Positions 1 to 8,865 of a stretch of DNA of 64,000 bases are shown here, piece after piece. The position numbers and the translations under genes are program-made. Where the stretch lies: the NCBI GenBank assembly GCA_031291295.1, contig JARLJI010000116.1, forward strand, positions 62,001-126,000, read 5' to 3'. The number at the start of each line of letters is the position of its first letter. Within the stretch, counting starts at the first letter, position 1. This DNA is from Rhodoferax sp. (GTDB lineage: Bacteria > Pseudomonadota > Gammaproteobacteria > Burkholderiales > Burkholderiaceae_C). The notes beneath the pieces are model-generated. The model made no database searches. It was not told the origin of the DNA and was given only the letters and a program-made list of their open reading frames with translations.

Positions 1-1015
1 CTTCATTGCCCAGCACTACATCGACGTGCCGGTGCCGCCCACGCTGATCACCAGCGAGCCGGTCAGCCGGGCTCTGATCGAGGCGCTGTCGCTGCAGACC
101 GGCGTCAGGATCAACGCCGTGCACCAGCCGCGCGAGCAGCGCCGCATCTGGCTCGAGATGGCGCAGAAAAATGCCGGCATCGCGCTGGCCCGGCTGCTGG
201 CGGAAGAGGGCTCGCAGCAGGCCCGCACCCGCGCGCTGGTCGATGCGCTGGGGCTGGTGCCGGACCAACTCGACACTTTTCGCATCGAATGCTTCGACAT
301 TTCCCACACCGCCGGGGAGGCCACGCAGGCCTCGTGCGTGGTGTTTCAGGGCCACAAGATGCAAAGCGCCGAATACCGCCGCTACTCGATCGACAACATC
401 ACGCCGGGCGACGACTACGCCGCCATGCGCCAAGTGCTGACGCGGCGCTACAGCAAGATGGTGGAGGCCATCCGGCAAGCCGAAAATGCGGGCCCGGGCC
501 CTTTGGGCGCAGCCGCCGAGAAACCCGGCGATGACGCCGCCGCACAAGCGCCCGCCAGCACCGTGCGCTTGCCCGACCTGGTGCTGGTGGACGGCGGCAA
601 GGGCCAGGTCAGCATGGCGCGCGAGGTGTTCGCCGAACTGGGCATTGACCTCGGCCTGATCGTGGGCGTGGAAAAAGGCGAGGGCCGCAAGGTGGGTCTG
701 GAAGAGCTGGTGTTCGCCGATGGCCGCCCCAAGGTGTACCTGGGCAAGGATTCTGCCGCCCTGATGCTGGTGGCGCAGATCCGCGACGAGGCGCACCGCT
801 TTGCCATCACCGGTATGCGCGCCCAGCGGGCCAGGGTGCGCGTGGGAGGCAGCAAGCTGGAGGAAATCCCGGGCGTCGGTCCGAAACGGCGCGCCCGGCT
901 GCTGCAGCGCTTTGGCGGGATTCGGGGCGTGGCCGGCGCCAGCGCGGAGGAAATTGCCACGGTGGAGGGCATCTCGAAGGAACTGGCGGCGGAAATCTAC
1001 CGGGCGCTGCGATGA
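1..1015 (+). CDS. uvrC: UvrABC excinuclease subunit C, 3' part
   Basis: UvrC makes both incisions around a lesion in nucleotide excision repair together with UvrB. The frame is open from the left edge of the window, so the N-terminal GIY-YIG nuclease and UVR domain are missing. What is present is the RNase H-like C-terminal endonuclease, with CFDISHTAG and LVDGGKGQ carrying the expected acidic residues, followed by the tandem helix-hairpin-helix DNA-binding domain ([10 protein letters not shown] ... VEGISKELA) at the very end. pgsA starts 51 bp downstream on the same strand, a uvrC-pgsA order common in proteobacteria. The identity is secure. Confidence 0.96.
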   Translation, partial: FIAQHYIDVPVPPTLITSEPVSRALIEALSLQTGVRINAVHQPREQRRIWLEMAQKNAGIALARLLAEEGSQQARTRALVDALGLVPDQLDTFRIECFDISHTAGEATQASCVVFQGHKMQSAEYRRYSIDNITPGDDYAAMRQVLTRRYSKMVEAIRQAENAGPGPLGAAAEKPGDDAAAQAPASTVRLPDLVLVDGGKGQVSMAREVFAELGIDLGLIVGVEKGEGRKVGLEELVFADGRPKVYLGKDSAALMLVAQIRDEAHRFAITGMRAQRARVRVGGSKLEEIPGVGPKRRARLLQRFGGIRGVAGASAEEIATVEGISKELAAEIYRALR

Positions 1016-1053
1016 GGCGCGCGCGCCGGCCCGTCGATGATCGCCGGCCATGA

Positions 1054-1059
1054 CACAAT
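1054..1059 (+). promoter_or_regulatory. Candidate -10 box of pgsA
   Basis: CACAAT lies seven bases before the pgsA ATG. Transcription starting 6-8 bases downstream of it would begin at or next to the start codon. No convincing -35 box is seen, so confidence is limited. Confidence 0.35.
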
Positions 1060-1066
1060 CGAACCC

Positions 1067-1633
1067 ATGTTTCTGACCATTCCGACCCTCATGACCTGGA
1101 CGCGCATCGTCGCGATTCCGTTAATTGTCGGCGTGTTCTACCTGCCCATCAGCGAGCCCAGCCGCAACCTGGTGGCCACGGTGATGTTCATGCTGTTCGC
1201 CGCCACCGACTGGCTCGACGGCTACCTGGCGCGCAAGCTGAACCAGGCCTCTTCGTTCGGCGCCTTCCTTGATCCGGTGGCCGACAAGTTCCTGGTCTGC
1301 GCCTGCGTGCTCGTGCTGGTGTACCTGCAGCGCGTCGATGTGTTCGTGGCGCTCATCATCATTGGCCGCGAGATTGCCATCTCGGCGCTGCGCGAATGGA
1401 TGGCCCAGATCGGGGCCTCCAAGAGCGTGGCGGTGCACATGATCGGCAAGCTCAAGACGGTGGTGCAGATGGTGGCCATTCCGTTCCTGCTGTTCGACGG
1501 CCGCCTGTTCGGGCGTATCGACACGCACCTGTGGGGCACCTGGCTGATCTGGATCGCGGCCATCCTCACGGTCTGGTCCATGGTCTATTACCTGCAAAAA
1601 GCGCTGCCCGAAATCCGGGCGCGCGTGAAGTGA
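1067..1633 (+). CDS. pgsA: CDP-diacylglycerol--glycerol-3-phosphate 3-phosphatidyltransferase
   Basis: PgsA makes phosphatidylglycerol phosphate, the committed step to phosphatidylglycerol and cardiolipin, in the inner membrane. The CDP-alcohol phosphotransferase signature DG-x2-AR-x8-G-x3-D-x3-D is complete (DWLDGYLAR ... GAFLDPVAD), and several hydrophobic segments span the 188-aa protein. The start at 1067 gives the usual MFLTIPTLMTWTRI N-terminus. An in-frame ATG at 1037 would add ten unconserved residues. A CACAAT -10-like hexamer ends only seven bases before 1067 and no Shine-Dalgarno is visible, so the mRNA may be leaderless. Confidence 0.95.
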   Translation: MFLTIPTLMTWTRIVAIPLIVGVFYLPISEPSRNLVATVMFMLFAATDWLDGYLARKLNQASSFGAFLDPVADKFLVCACVLVLVYLQRVDVFVALIIIGREIAISALREWMAQIGASKSVAVHMIGKLKTVVQMVAIPFLLFDGRLFGRIDTHLWGTWLIWIAAILTVWSMVYYLQKALPEIRARVK

Positions 1634-1643
1634 CCTCGCGACC

Positions 1644-2525
1644 ATGACGTCGGCGGCCCGCGACGACGCCCTCATCCGGGCCATGCCTGCGGTGTTTGTC
1701 GTGATCTGGAGCACCGGCTTCATCGTGGCGCGCTACGGCATGCCCTATGCCCCGCCGATGAAGTTTCTGGCGCTGCGCTACGCGCTGTCCATTCTGTGCT
1801 TCGTGCCGTGGGTCGTGCTGGCGCGCGTGGCCTGGCCGAAGACGCGTGCGCAGTGGCTGCACCTGGCCGTCACCGGCATGCTGATGAACGGCGGCTACCT
1901 GGGCGGTGTCTGGGCCGCCGTCAAGGCCGGTATGGGCTCGGGCCTGTCGTCATTGATCGTGGGCCTGCAGCCGGTGCTGACCGCCGTCTGGCTCTCGGGC
2001 ACGGGCGGGCACGTGACGCGTCGCCAGTGGGCCGGCTTGACGCTGGGCTTTGCCGGGCTGGCGTTGGTGGTGTCGCGCAGGCTGGGGCAGGGCGGCGAGG
2101 CCGACTGGTTCAATCTCTCGCTGGCCACGATGGCGCTGTTCAGCATCACGGCCGGCACGCTGTATCAGAAGCGGTTTGTGGCGCCCTGCGACGTTCGCTC
2201 GGCCAATGCTGTGCTGCTGGGGGCGGCCTTGCTGGTCACGCTGCCATTTACGCTGCTCGAGCATGAGGCCATGCACTGGAATGCCGAGCTGGCCGGGGCC
2301 ATGGCCTGGTCGGTGCTGGCGTTGACGCTGGGCGGCAGTTCGCTGTTGTACCTGCTGATTCAGCGAGGCGCGGTGGCGTCGGTCACGAGCCTGATGTACC
2401 TGGTGCCGCCTGCCACGGCACTGATGGCCTGGCTGCTGTTTGCCGAGCCCATCACTGTGGCAACCGTGATCGGCACGGCGCTGACGGCGATCGGGGTCAG
2501 CCTGGTGGTGCGGGCGCGGCGCTGA
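1644..2525 (+). CDS. EamA/DMT-family transporter
   Basis: This 293-aa protein has about ten hydrophobic segments in two related halves, as in the drug/metabolite transporter (EamA, RhaT-like) superfamily of inner-membrane exporters. Features seen are the N-terminal VIWSTGFIVARYGMPYAPP, typical of the first EamA repeat, and a second repeat with SLLYLLIQRGAVASVTSLMYLVPP. It begins 10 bp after pgsA and may be cotranscribed with it. The substrate cannot be deduced. A paralogue of the same broad family lies at 61438-62418. Confidence 0.85.
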   Translation: MTSAARDDALIRAMPAVFVVIWSTGFIVARYGMPYAPPMKFLALRYALSILCFVPWVVLARVAWPKTRAQWLHLAVTGMLMNGGYLGGVWAAVKAGMGSGLSSLIVGLQPVLTAVWLSGTGGHVTRRQWAGLTLGFAGLALVVSRRLGQGGEADWFNLSLATMALFSITAGTLYQKRFVAPCDVRSANAVLLGAALLVTLPFTLLEHEAMHWNAELAGAMAWSVLALTLGGSSLLYLLIQRGAVASVTSLMYLVPPATALMAWLLFAEPITVATVIGTALTAIGVSLVVRARR

Positions 2526-2563
2526 GCCGGGTCAAATTTGGCGGGAGTCAAGGAGCATTGGAC

Positions 2564-3649
2564 ATGAGCAAGAAGCGAATCGCGGTTATCGCCGGGGACG
2601 GCATTGGCAAGGAAGTGATGCCCGAGGGCGTCCGCGTGATGGACGCCGCGGCGCGCAAGTTCGGCATCGATCTTCAGTTCGATCATTTCGATTTTTCGAG
2701 CTGGGACTACTTTGAGCGCCACGGCAAGATGCTGCCGGATGACTGGAAGGAGCAGATCGGCGGCCACGATGCCATCTACTTCGGGGCCGTGGGCTGGCCC
2801 GAGAAAATCGCCGATCACGTGTCGCTATGGGGCTCGCTGCTGCTGTTTCGCCGCGAGTTCGACCAGTACGTCAACCTGCGCCCCGCGCGCCTGATGCCCG
2901 GCATCATCGCGCCCGTGGTGCGGCGCGACGGCAGCCTGCGTGAGCCCGGCGAGATCGACATGGTCATCGTGCGCGAGAACACCGAGGGCGAGTACTCCAG
3001 CATTGGCGGTCGCATGTATGCCGGCACCGAGCGAGAGATCGTGATGCAGGAAACGGTGATGTCACGCATCGGTGTCGACCGCGTGCTGAAATTCGCCTTC
3101 GAGCTGGCGCAATCGCGTCCAAAGAAACACCTCACCAGCGCGACCAAATCGAACGGCATCGCGATCACCATGCCGTACTGGGACGAGCGCGTTGCCGAGA
3201 TGGCGAAGGCCTATCCCGCAGTCAAGGTCGACAAATTCCACATCGATATCCTGACCGCGCATTTCGTGCAGCGCCCCGATTTCTTCGATGTGGTGGTGGC
3301 CAGCAATCTGTTCGGCGACATCCTGAGCGACCTGGGGCCGGCCTGCACCGGCACGATCGGCATCGCGCCGAGCGCCAACCTGAACCCCGACAGAAAATTT
3401 CCGTCGCTGTTTGAACCGGTGCACGGTTCGGCCCCCGACATTGCGGGTAAAAATCTCGCGAACCCGATTGGCCAGATTTGGTGCGGCGCCATGATGCTGG
3501 ACTTCCTGGGCTACCGGCCGGCGCACGACGCGGTGCTCGCAGCCATTGAAAAAGTGCTGGATCCCCACAGCGGTGCGCCGCGCACACCGGACATCGGTGG
3601 CACGGCCGGCACGGCCGACCTCGGCCGGGCCATCGCAGGCGTTTTATAG
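2564..3649 (+). CDS. Tartrate dehydrogenase/decarboxylase or D-malate dehydrogenase (TtuC/DmlA-like)
   Basis: This is a 361-aa member of the isocitrate/isopropylmalate dehydrogenase family. It has the N-terminal IAVIAGDGIGKEV motif, substrate-loop residues (LRPARLMPG), the metal-binding SNLFGDILSDLGP region and the nucleotide loop FEPVHGSAPDIAGK. The SLWGSLLLFRREFDQYVNLRP stretch is typical of the tartrate/D-malate branch rather than LeuB. It probably oxidises D-malate or tartrate with NAD+. The ATG at 2564 is preceded by AAGGAG at 2550-2555; the TTG at 2558 is too close to that site. No tartrate regulator is adjacent, so the exact substrate is open. Confidence 0.85.
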   Translation: MSKKRIAVIAGDGIGKEVMPEGVRVMDAAARKFGIDLQFDHFDFSSWDYFERHGKMLPDDWKEQIGGHDAIYFGAVGWPEKIADHVSLWGSLLLFRREFDQYVNLRPARLMPGIIAPVVRRDGSLREPGEIDMVIVRENTEGEYSSIGGRMYAGTEREIVMQETVMSRIGVDRVLKFAFELAQSRPKKHLTSATKSNGIAITMPYWDERVAEMAKAYPAVKVDKFHIDILTAHFVQRPDFFDVVVASNLFGDILSDLGPACTGTIGIAPSANLNPDRKFPSLFEPVHGSAPDIAGKNLANPIGQIWCGAMMLDFLGYRPAHDAVLAAIEKVLDPHSGAPRTPDIGGTAGTADLGRAIAGVL

Positions 3650-3938
3650 CGGTGCTCCAGCCTTGTCAAACCGCAAGATTTGCAAGCGACTGTGGCGAAT
3701 CGGCACGCCCGGCGCCGAGGGGCAGCGTAAATCTGTCTAAAATTACCGCTTGTGCCGCTGTAATGCTGCGAGCTGTATTGACACCATGGCAGTCCATGGC
3801 TCTAATCTGACGCAGCAGCGGGCGCTGCCACCAAAAACTCCCTGAAGGTTTGAGAGAATCAACAGATCGAAGTCTCAAGCCTCGGGAGATTTTTTTGAAA
3901 CACATCCAGACCAACTTTTTCCAAACGAGGGGCCCCTT

Positions 3939-4211
3939 GTGAATAAGACCGAATTAATTGAGCACATCGCAAAGCATGCAGACATCTCCAAGGCCGCTGC
4001 TACGCGCGCACTGGAGTCCACCATTGGTGCCGTCAAGACGACCTTGAAAAAAGGCGGCTCGGTGTCGCTGGTGGGTTTCGGCACTTTTGCAGTGGGCAAA
4101 CGCGCCGCCCGCAGCGGGCGCAATCCGCGCACCGGCGCTGCGATTAAAATCAAGGCAGCCAAGGTGCCGAAGTTCCGTCCAGGCAAGGCATTGAAAGATG
4201 CGTTGAACTGA
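3939..4211 (+). CDS. hupB: HU-family DNA-binding protein
   Basis: This 90-aa nucleoid protein of the HU/IHF family bends and compacts DNA. The sequence carries the family landmarks [14 protein letters not shown], the GFGTF turn and the DNA-contacting arm [14 protein letters not shown]. The start is GTG at 3939, preceded by a purine-rich ACGAGGGG. The 289 bp upstream (3650-3938) hold no gene that I can see; they probably contain the hupB promoter and leader. tRNA-Val begins 15 bp downstream and is probably cotranscribed, with a hairpin terminator after it. Confidence 0.95.
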   Translation: MNKTELIEHIAKHADISKAAATRALESTIGAVKTTLKKGGSVSLVGFGTFAVGKRAARSGRNPRTGAAIKIKAAKVPKFRPGKALKDALN

Positions 4212-4226
4212 GAACCCGTTTAGGTG

Positions 4227-4302
4227 GGGTGCTTAGCTCAGCTGGTAGAGCGGCGCCCTTACAAGGCGTAGGTCGGCGGTTCGAACCCGTCAGCACCCAC
4301 CA
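4227..4302 (+). tRNA. tRNA-Val (anticodon TAC)
   Basis: A complete 76-nt cloverleaf. The acceptor stem is GGGTGCT/AGCACCC, followed by A and an encoded CCA. The D-arm contains AGCTCAGCTGGTAGAGC, the anticodon loop reads CTTACAA (anticodon TAC), and the T-arm contains GGTTCGAACCC. Confidence 0.97.
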
Positions 4303-4312
4303 CCGATGCAAA

Positions 4313-4343
4313 GGCGAACGGCTTGTTCGCCTTTTCTTTTTTC
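4313..4343 (+). terminator. Rho-independent terminator after tRNA-Val
   Basis: GGCGAAC and GTTCGCC form a perfect 7-bp stem with a five-base loop, followed by TTTCTTTTTT. It ends the hupB-tRNA-Val unit just before ppiD. Confidence 0.8.
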
Positions 4344-4361
4344 GTATTTGAAAGACTGAGC

Positions 4362-6299
4362 ATGTTTGAAGCTATCCGCAAGCACTCCAAAATCGTCCTG
4401 GGTTTGTTGTTCTTGTTGATCATTCCGTCCTTTGTGCTGTTCGGCATCGAGCGCAACCGCAACAGCGAGAGTGCTCAAGTCGTGGCGACGGTGGACGGAC
4501 GGGACATCACCCAAAGCGAATGGGACAACGCGCACAAGAACGAAGTCGATCGCCTGCGTGCCTCCATGCCCACGGTCGATGCCAAATTGCTCGATTCGCC
4601 GCAAGCCCGCTATGCGACGCTGGAGCGTCTGGTACGCGACCACGTGCTGGCCGCTGCAGCCGGAAAATCCGGGCTTGTCACGAGCGATCAGCGCCTCGCA
4701 CAATCACTGCAGGAAAATCCGACCATCGCCTCGTTGCGCAAGCCCGATGGCACGCTGGACATGGACCGCTACCGGCAACTGGTCGGCGCCCAAGGCATGA
4801 CGCCCGCGATGTTCGAGGCCAGCGTTCGCAGCGATCTGTCCGCGCGCCAAGTCATGAAAGGCTTGAGCGACACCAGCTTTTCCACGCCTGCGCAGGCCGA
4901 TGTGGCGCTGAACGCCTTTCTCGAGAAGCGTGAAGTGCAGGTTGCACCTTTCAATACCGCCGATTTTGCGGCCAAGGTCACGTTGACCGATGCCGACCTC
5001 GAAGCCTTCTACAAAAGCAACCAGGCCCTGTTCCAGGCGCCCGAGCAGGCCAGCATCGAATATGTGGTGCTCGATCTGGATACCGTCAAAAATTCAATCA
5101 CACTGAACCCGCAGGATGTCAAAACCTATTACGAGCAAAACGCCGCGCGCCTGAGCGGCCAGGAGGAGCGGCGCGCCAGCCACATCCTGATTGCCGTGCC
5201 GAAGGGCGCAACGGCGGCGGAGCGGGACAAGGCCAGGGCGCATGCGCAGGAGCTGCTGGCCATGGTCAAGAAGGCGCCCGACAGCTTTGCCGAAGTGGCC
5301 CGAAAAGACTCCCAGGATCCAGGCTCCGCGGCCAAGGGCGGCGACCTCGATTTCTTCACCCGTGATGCGATGGTGAAGCCTTTTGCCGATGCGGTTTTTG
5401 CGATGAAGAAGGGCGATATCAGCGATGTGGTGGAGACCGAATACGGCTACCACATCATCAAACTCACCGACATCAAGGCGCCCAAGCAGCGCAGCTTTGA
5501 GGAGATGAGGCCCGGGATCGAGGCCGATCTGAAAAACCAGCAGGCCCAGCGTAAATTCGCCGAAACGGCAGATGCCTTCACGAATGGCGTGTATGAGCAG
5601 GCGGAGAGCCTGAAGCCCGTGGCCGACAAACTCAAGCTGCAGATCCAGACGGCTGCCAATGTGATGCGCAAACCCGCGCCTGGTGTGACCGGCGTGCTGG
5701 CCAATGCCAAGTTTCTGGAGGCGCTCTTTGCCCCCGACTCGATCGACAAGAAACACAACACCGAGGCGGTGGAAACGGCTCCCAATCAACTGGTTTCCGG
5801 GCGCGTGACGCAATACACGCCGAGCCGTACCCTGCCGTTTGCCGAGGTCAAGGACAACGTGCGCCAGCGCCTGCTGGCCATCCGTGGCGCAGCGCTGGCC
5901 AAGACCGAAGGCATGGCCAAGCTGGCGGCCTGGAAGGCCAACCCGGCGGCGGCCGTGTTGCCGCCAGCCATTGTGGTCTCGCGTGACCAGACACAAAGCC
6001 AGCCCGGCCCCGTCGTCGAGGCCATTTTGCGGGCCGACAGCACCCATCTGCCGTCGTTTGTCGGCGTGGACCTGGGCGCGCAAGGCTATGTTGTCGCCAA
6101 GATCGACAAGATCGTTCCGCGTGAGCCGCCTGCGGCCGACGCGGCGGCGCAGCAACGCGCCGAGTTCACGCAGGCGCAGGCGTCGGCCGAGAGCCTGGCC
6201 TACTACGACCTCCTGAAAGAGCGCTTCAAAGTGAAGATCAAGGTCCCCAAACCCGTGGCGAAGACCGCGGAAGAGTTGTCGCAGGCGGCAACGCAGTAG
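4362..6299 (+). CDS. ppiD: Peptidylprolyl isomerase / periplasmic chaperone PpiD (SurA_N domain)
   Basis: PpiD is an inner-membrane-anchored periplasmic folding factor for exported proteins. The 645-aa product starts MFEAIRKHSKIV, with one transmembrane anchor at about residues 12-32. A SurA-N-like chaperone region follows, then a parvulin rotamase domain at about 265-370 (ASHILIAV, GGDLDFF, EYGYHIIKL) and a C-terminal chaperone region. The ATG at 4362 gives the conserved N-terminus; the earlier TTG at 4323 falls inside the preceding terminator hairpin. The position next to the HU gene is the order seen in many proteobacteria. Confidence 0.94.
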   Translation: MFEAIRKHSKIVLGLLFLLIIPSFVLFGIERNRNSESAQVVATVDGRDITQSEWDNAHKNEVDRLRASMPTVDAKLLDSPQARYATLERLVRDHVLAAAAGKSGLVTSDQRLAQSLQENPTIASLRKPDGTLDMDRYRQLVGAQGMTPAMFEASVRSDLSARQVMKGLSDTSFSTPAQADVALNAFLEKREVQVAPFNTADFAAKVTLTDADLEAFYKSNQALFQAPEQASIEYVVLDLDTVKNSITLNPQDVKTYYEQNAARLSGQEERRASHILIAVPKGATAAERDKARAHAQELLAMVKKAPDSFAEVARKDSQDPGSAAKGGDLDFFTRDAMVKPFADAVFAMKKGDISDVVETEYGYHIIKLTDIKAPKQRSFEEMRPGIEADLKNQQAQRKFAETADAFTNGVYEQAESLKPVADKLKLQIQTAANVMRKPAPGVTGVLANAKFLEALFAPDSIDKKHNTEAVETAPNQLVSGRVTQYTPSRTLPFAEVKDNVRQRLLAIRGAALAKTEGMAKLAAWKANPAAAVLPPAIVVSRDQTQSQPGPVVEAILRADSTHLPSFVGVDLGAQGYVVAKIDKIVPREPPAADAAAQQRAEFTQAQASAESLAYYDLLKERFKVKIKVPKPVAKTAEELSQAATQ

Positions 6300-6309
6300 T
6301 CAGCCCCGC

Positions 6310-6315
6310 TATAAT
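6310..6315 (+). promoter_or_regulatory. -10 box for tRNA-His
   Basis: A perfect TATAAT lies eleven bases upstream of the mature tRNA-His and just after the ppiD stop codon. No clear TTGACA-like -35 was found at 16-18 bp spacing. Confidence 0.6.
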
Positions 6316-6326
6316 CATGTTCAAAC

Positions 6327-6403
6327 GGTGGCTGTAGCTCAGTTGGTAGAGTCCAGGATTGTGATTCCTGTTGTCGTGGGTTCGAGCCCCATCAGCCACC
6401 CCA
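6327..6403 (+). tRNA. tRNA-His (anticodon GTG)
   Basis: A cloverleaf with acceptor GTGGCTG/CAGCCAC, anticodon loop TTGTGAT (GTG), T-loop GGTTCGAGCCC and an encoded CCA. The extra G at 6327 opposite C at 6400 is the G-1:C73 pair that identifies tRNA-His. Confidence 0.97.
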
Positions 6404-6405
6404 GG

Positions 6406-6450
6406 TAAAAAAAGAAAAGCCCGCTATCGAAACGATAGCGGGCTTTTTTC
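6406..6450. terminator. Bidirectional terminator between tRNA-His and the MFS gene
   Basis: GCCCGCTATCG and CGATAGCGGGC form an 11-bp perfect stem around an AAA loop. It is flanked by an A-rich run on the left and TTTTTT on the right, so it can stop both tRNA-His (plus strand) and the convergent MFS gene (minus strand). Confidence 0.9.
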
Positions 6451-6475
6451 TTGAAGACCACGAGCCAGCGTGGCT

Positions 6476-7750
6476 TCAGCCCATGCGGTCCCGCCGCGCC
6501 AGCGCGGGAAACAGTTTCAGCCATGCGGCCGCGACCAGCAGGGTGCCCAAGCCGCCAGCCAGCACCGACCCGATGGGGCCGAACAGTGCGGCGGTTGCGC
6601 CGGATTCAAATTCGCCGAGCTGATTGGAGGCGCCGATGAAAATCGAATTGACGGCCGCGACCCGGCCCCGCATCTCGTCGGGCGTGTCCAGCTGCACCAG
6701 GGTCTGACGGACCACCACGCTGACGTTGTCCGCTGCGCCGGTGACCGCCAGGGCCAGCAGCGACAGACCGAAATGGGCGGACAGGCCGAACACCACGGTG
6801 GCGAGGCCGAACAGCGCCACCGCTGCCAGCAGCCGGTGGCCGACCCGGCGTCGCAGCGGCCAGCGCATGAGCACCAGCGACATCAACAGCGCGCCCATCG
6901 CCGGTGCGGCGCGCAGCAGTCCCAGGCCTGCGGGCCCGGTGTGCAGGATGTCGCGCGCATAAATGGGCAGCAGTGCCGTGGCGCCGCCCAGCAACACCGC
7001 GAACAAGTCCAGTGAAGTGGCTCCGAGCAGCACCTTGCGATGCCAGACAAAGGTGACGCCGGCAAGCACGGTGTTCCAGTTCGCGGCCAAAGCGGAAGGG
7101 CGATGCTGGTAGCGCACGGCGAGCGTCAGTACGCCCGACAGCAGCAACAGCGCCGCACAGCTCGCGTAGACCGTGGCCGCCCCGGTCGCATAGAGCAGAC
7201 CCCCGAGCGCGGGCCCGCCGATAACAGCAACCTGCAGGCCGCTGGAGCTCAGGGCGATGGCGCGCTGCAGCATGCCTGGCAGCACCAGCAACGGGATGAG
7301 CGCCTGCTGGGCGGGCATCTGGAAGGCGCGCCCGATACCCAGCACCACCGACAGACCCAAAATCAGTTCGCGCGTGGCAAACCCGCTGCGGGTCGCCGTC
7401 AGCAGCAGCAAGGCCACGGCGGCCTGCGTCAACATGCAGGCGGCGAAGATGCGGCCGCGGTGCACGCGATCGGCCACATGCCCGGCCGGCAGCGTCATCA
7501 ACAGCGCAGGCCCGAACTGGAACAGGCCCACCAGGCCGAGGTCCCAGGCGCTGGAGGTGATGTCGTACATCTGCCAGGCCAGCGCCACCATGAGCATCTG
7601 GTTGGCCATGACGCCCGTGAAGCGCGCCAGCCAGAAGCGCAGGAATTGACGTTGGGAAAACAGGCTGGACAGATGCTTCTTCGGTATGCGCGAGGCCGGG
7701 GGACGGTCTTGTTTACCTTGCTTGTCCCCGCCAGCCACGGACAGATTCAT
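6476..7750 (-). CDS. MFS transporter (EntS-like, MFS_3 type)
   Basis: This 424-aa integral membrane protein has about twelve hydrophobic segments and resembles the enterobactin exporter EntS/MFS_3 group: FLRFWLARFTGVMANQML at the N-terminus, the loop GHVADRVHRGRIF between TM2 and TM3, and RGRVAAVNSIFIGASNQLGEF near TM10. It begins six bases after the quinone oxidoreductase stop and is clearly in the same transcription unit. An efflux role is likely by family. The substrate is unknown, and no siderophore genes are nearby. Confidence 0.85.
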   Translation of the reverse strand: MNLSVAGGDKQGKQDRPPASRIPKKHLSSLFSQRQFLRFWLARFTGVMANQMLMVALAWQMYDITSSAWDLGLVGLFQFGPALLMTLPAGHVADRVHRGRIFAACMLTQAAVALLLLTATRSGFATRELILGLSVVLGIGRAFQMPAQQALIPLLVLPGMLQRAIALSSSGLQVAVIGGPALGGLLYATGAATVYASCAALLLLSGVLTLAVRYQHRPSALAANWNTVLAGVTFVWHRKVLLGATSLDLFAVLLGGATALLPIYARDILHTGPAGLGLLRAAPAMGALLMSLVLMRWPLRRRVGHRLLAAVALFGLATVVFGLSAHFGLSLLALAVTGAADNVSVVVRQTLVQLDTPDEMRGRVAAVNSIFIGASNQLGEFESGATAALFGPIGSVLAGGLGTLLVAAAWLKLFPALARRDRMG

Positions 7751-7756
7751 TTGAAA

Positions 7757-8734
7757 TCAGGGGTTCACCATCACCAGCTTGCCCTTGACGCCACGCGAGC
7801 CCATGTGGGCATAGGCGGCCTTGAGCTCGGCCATGGGCATGGTGCGGTCGATCACGGGCTTGATCTTGCCCTGGGCATACCACTGGGCCAACTCCGCCAT
7901 GGCCGCCGCGCTGGCCTTGGGTTCCTGCTTGGCGAAGCCGCCCCAGAACACGCCGACGATGGACGCGCCCTTGAGCAGGGTCAGGTTCAGCGGCAGCGAA
8001 GGAATCGGCCCTGACGCAAAACCCACCACCAGATAGCGGCCGCGCCAGGCGATGGAGCGGAATGCCGGCTCGGCAAAGTCGCCGCCCACCGGGTCGTAAA
8101 TCACGTCCGGGCCTTTGCCGTCGGTCAGCGCCTTGATGGCGTCGCGCAGGTTTTCCGTGGTGTAGTTGATGGTGGCGTCGGCGCCGGTGGATTTGCACAG
8201 CGCGCATTTCTCGTCGGTGGACGCAGCCGCAATCACCTTGGCGCCCATCACCTTGGCAATCTGGATCGCCGAGGTGCCGACGCCACCGGCCGCGCCCAGC
8301 ACCAGCACGGTTTCGCCGGCTTTGAGCTGGGCCCGGTCCACCAGCGCGTGGTGGGATGTGGCGTAAATCATGATGAAGGCGGCCGCATCCACGTATGGAA
8401 ACCCCGCGGGCAGCGGCATGCATTGCGCGGCGGGTGCAATGGTGTGGGTGCCGAAGCCGCCGGTGCCCGACAGGCAGGCCACGCTCTGGCCCACCTTGAG
8501 ATGCGTCACGCCTTCGCCCACGGCCTGCACCACACCGGCATATTCGGAGCCGGGCACGAAGGGCAGCGGAGGCTTGATCTGGTACTTGTTCTGCACGATC
8601 AGCAGATCGGGGAAATTCAGGCTGGCGGCCTTGATTTCGATCAGCACCTCGCCCGCCTTCGGAATCGGGGTGGGCAGTTCTTTCCAGGTCAGCGCATCGA
8701 CGCCAACGGGGTTTTCGCAAAGCCATGCATGCAT
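7757..8734 (-). CDS. NADPH:quinone oxidoreductase family protein (MDR superfamily)
   Basis: A 325-aa zinc-independent medium-chain dehydrogenase/reductase. It has the GroES-like N-terminal fold with PFVPGSEYAGVVQAVG, and the Rossmann motif GAAGGVGTSAIQIAK for NADPH. The start at 8734 has GGAG at a suitable distance; an upstream in-frame start at 8806 would overlap the surE promoter. The enzyme probably reduces quinones or enones. It is the first gene of a two-gene operon with the MFS exporter. Confidence 0.86.
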   Translation of the reverse strand: MHAWLCENPVGVDALTWKELPTPIPKAGEVLIEIKAASLNFPDLLIVQNKYQIKPPLPFVPGSEYAGVVQAVGEGVTHLKVGQSVACLSGTGGFGTHTIAPAAQCMPLPAGFPYVDAAAFIMIYATSHHALVDRAQLKAGETVLVLGAAGGVGTSAIQIAKVMGAKVIAAASTDEKCALCKSTGADATINYTTENLRDAIKALTDGKGPDVIYDPVGGDFAEPAFRSIAWRGRYLVVGFASGPIPSLPLNLTLLKGASIVGVFWGGFAKQEPKASAAAMAELAQWYAQGKIKPVIDRTMPMAELKAAYAHMGSRGVKGKLVMVNP

Positions 8735-8838
8735 GAAAAATTCTCCAATGAAACTGCCCGGATGATAGAGCCTGGCCCGGGGCCCCAATGTCCCACGAGC
8801 GACCAACGCAGCGGCCCTCCTGGAGGCGGCGTGCCACC

Positions 8839-8844
8839 TACAAT
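8839..8844 (+). promoter_or_regulatory. Candidate -10 box of surE
   Basis: TACAAT lies 21 bases before the surE ATG in the spacer between divergent genes. A matching -35 is not obvious. It would start the surE-pcm-nlpD-rpoS transcript. Confidence 0.5.
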
Positions 8845-8865
8845 CGGTTGCACTCCAAATCGACC

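Noticed and set aside
3640-3690. TTTATAGCGG at the dehydrogenase stop as a repeat half
   Set aside because: Only a few bases match and there is no core at the expected distance.
6476-8014. Long plus-strand open frames opposite the MFS and quinone oxidoreductase genes
   Set aside because: They are low-complexity Gln/His/Arg/Gly shadows of GC-rich genes on the other strand and show no family features.
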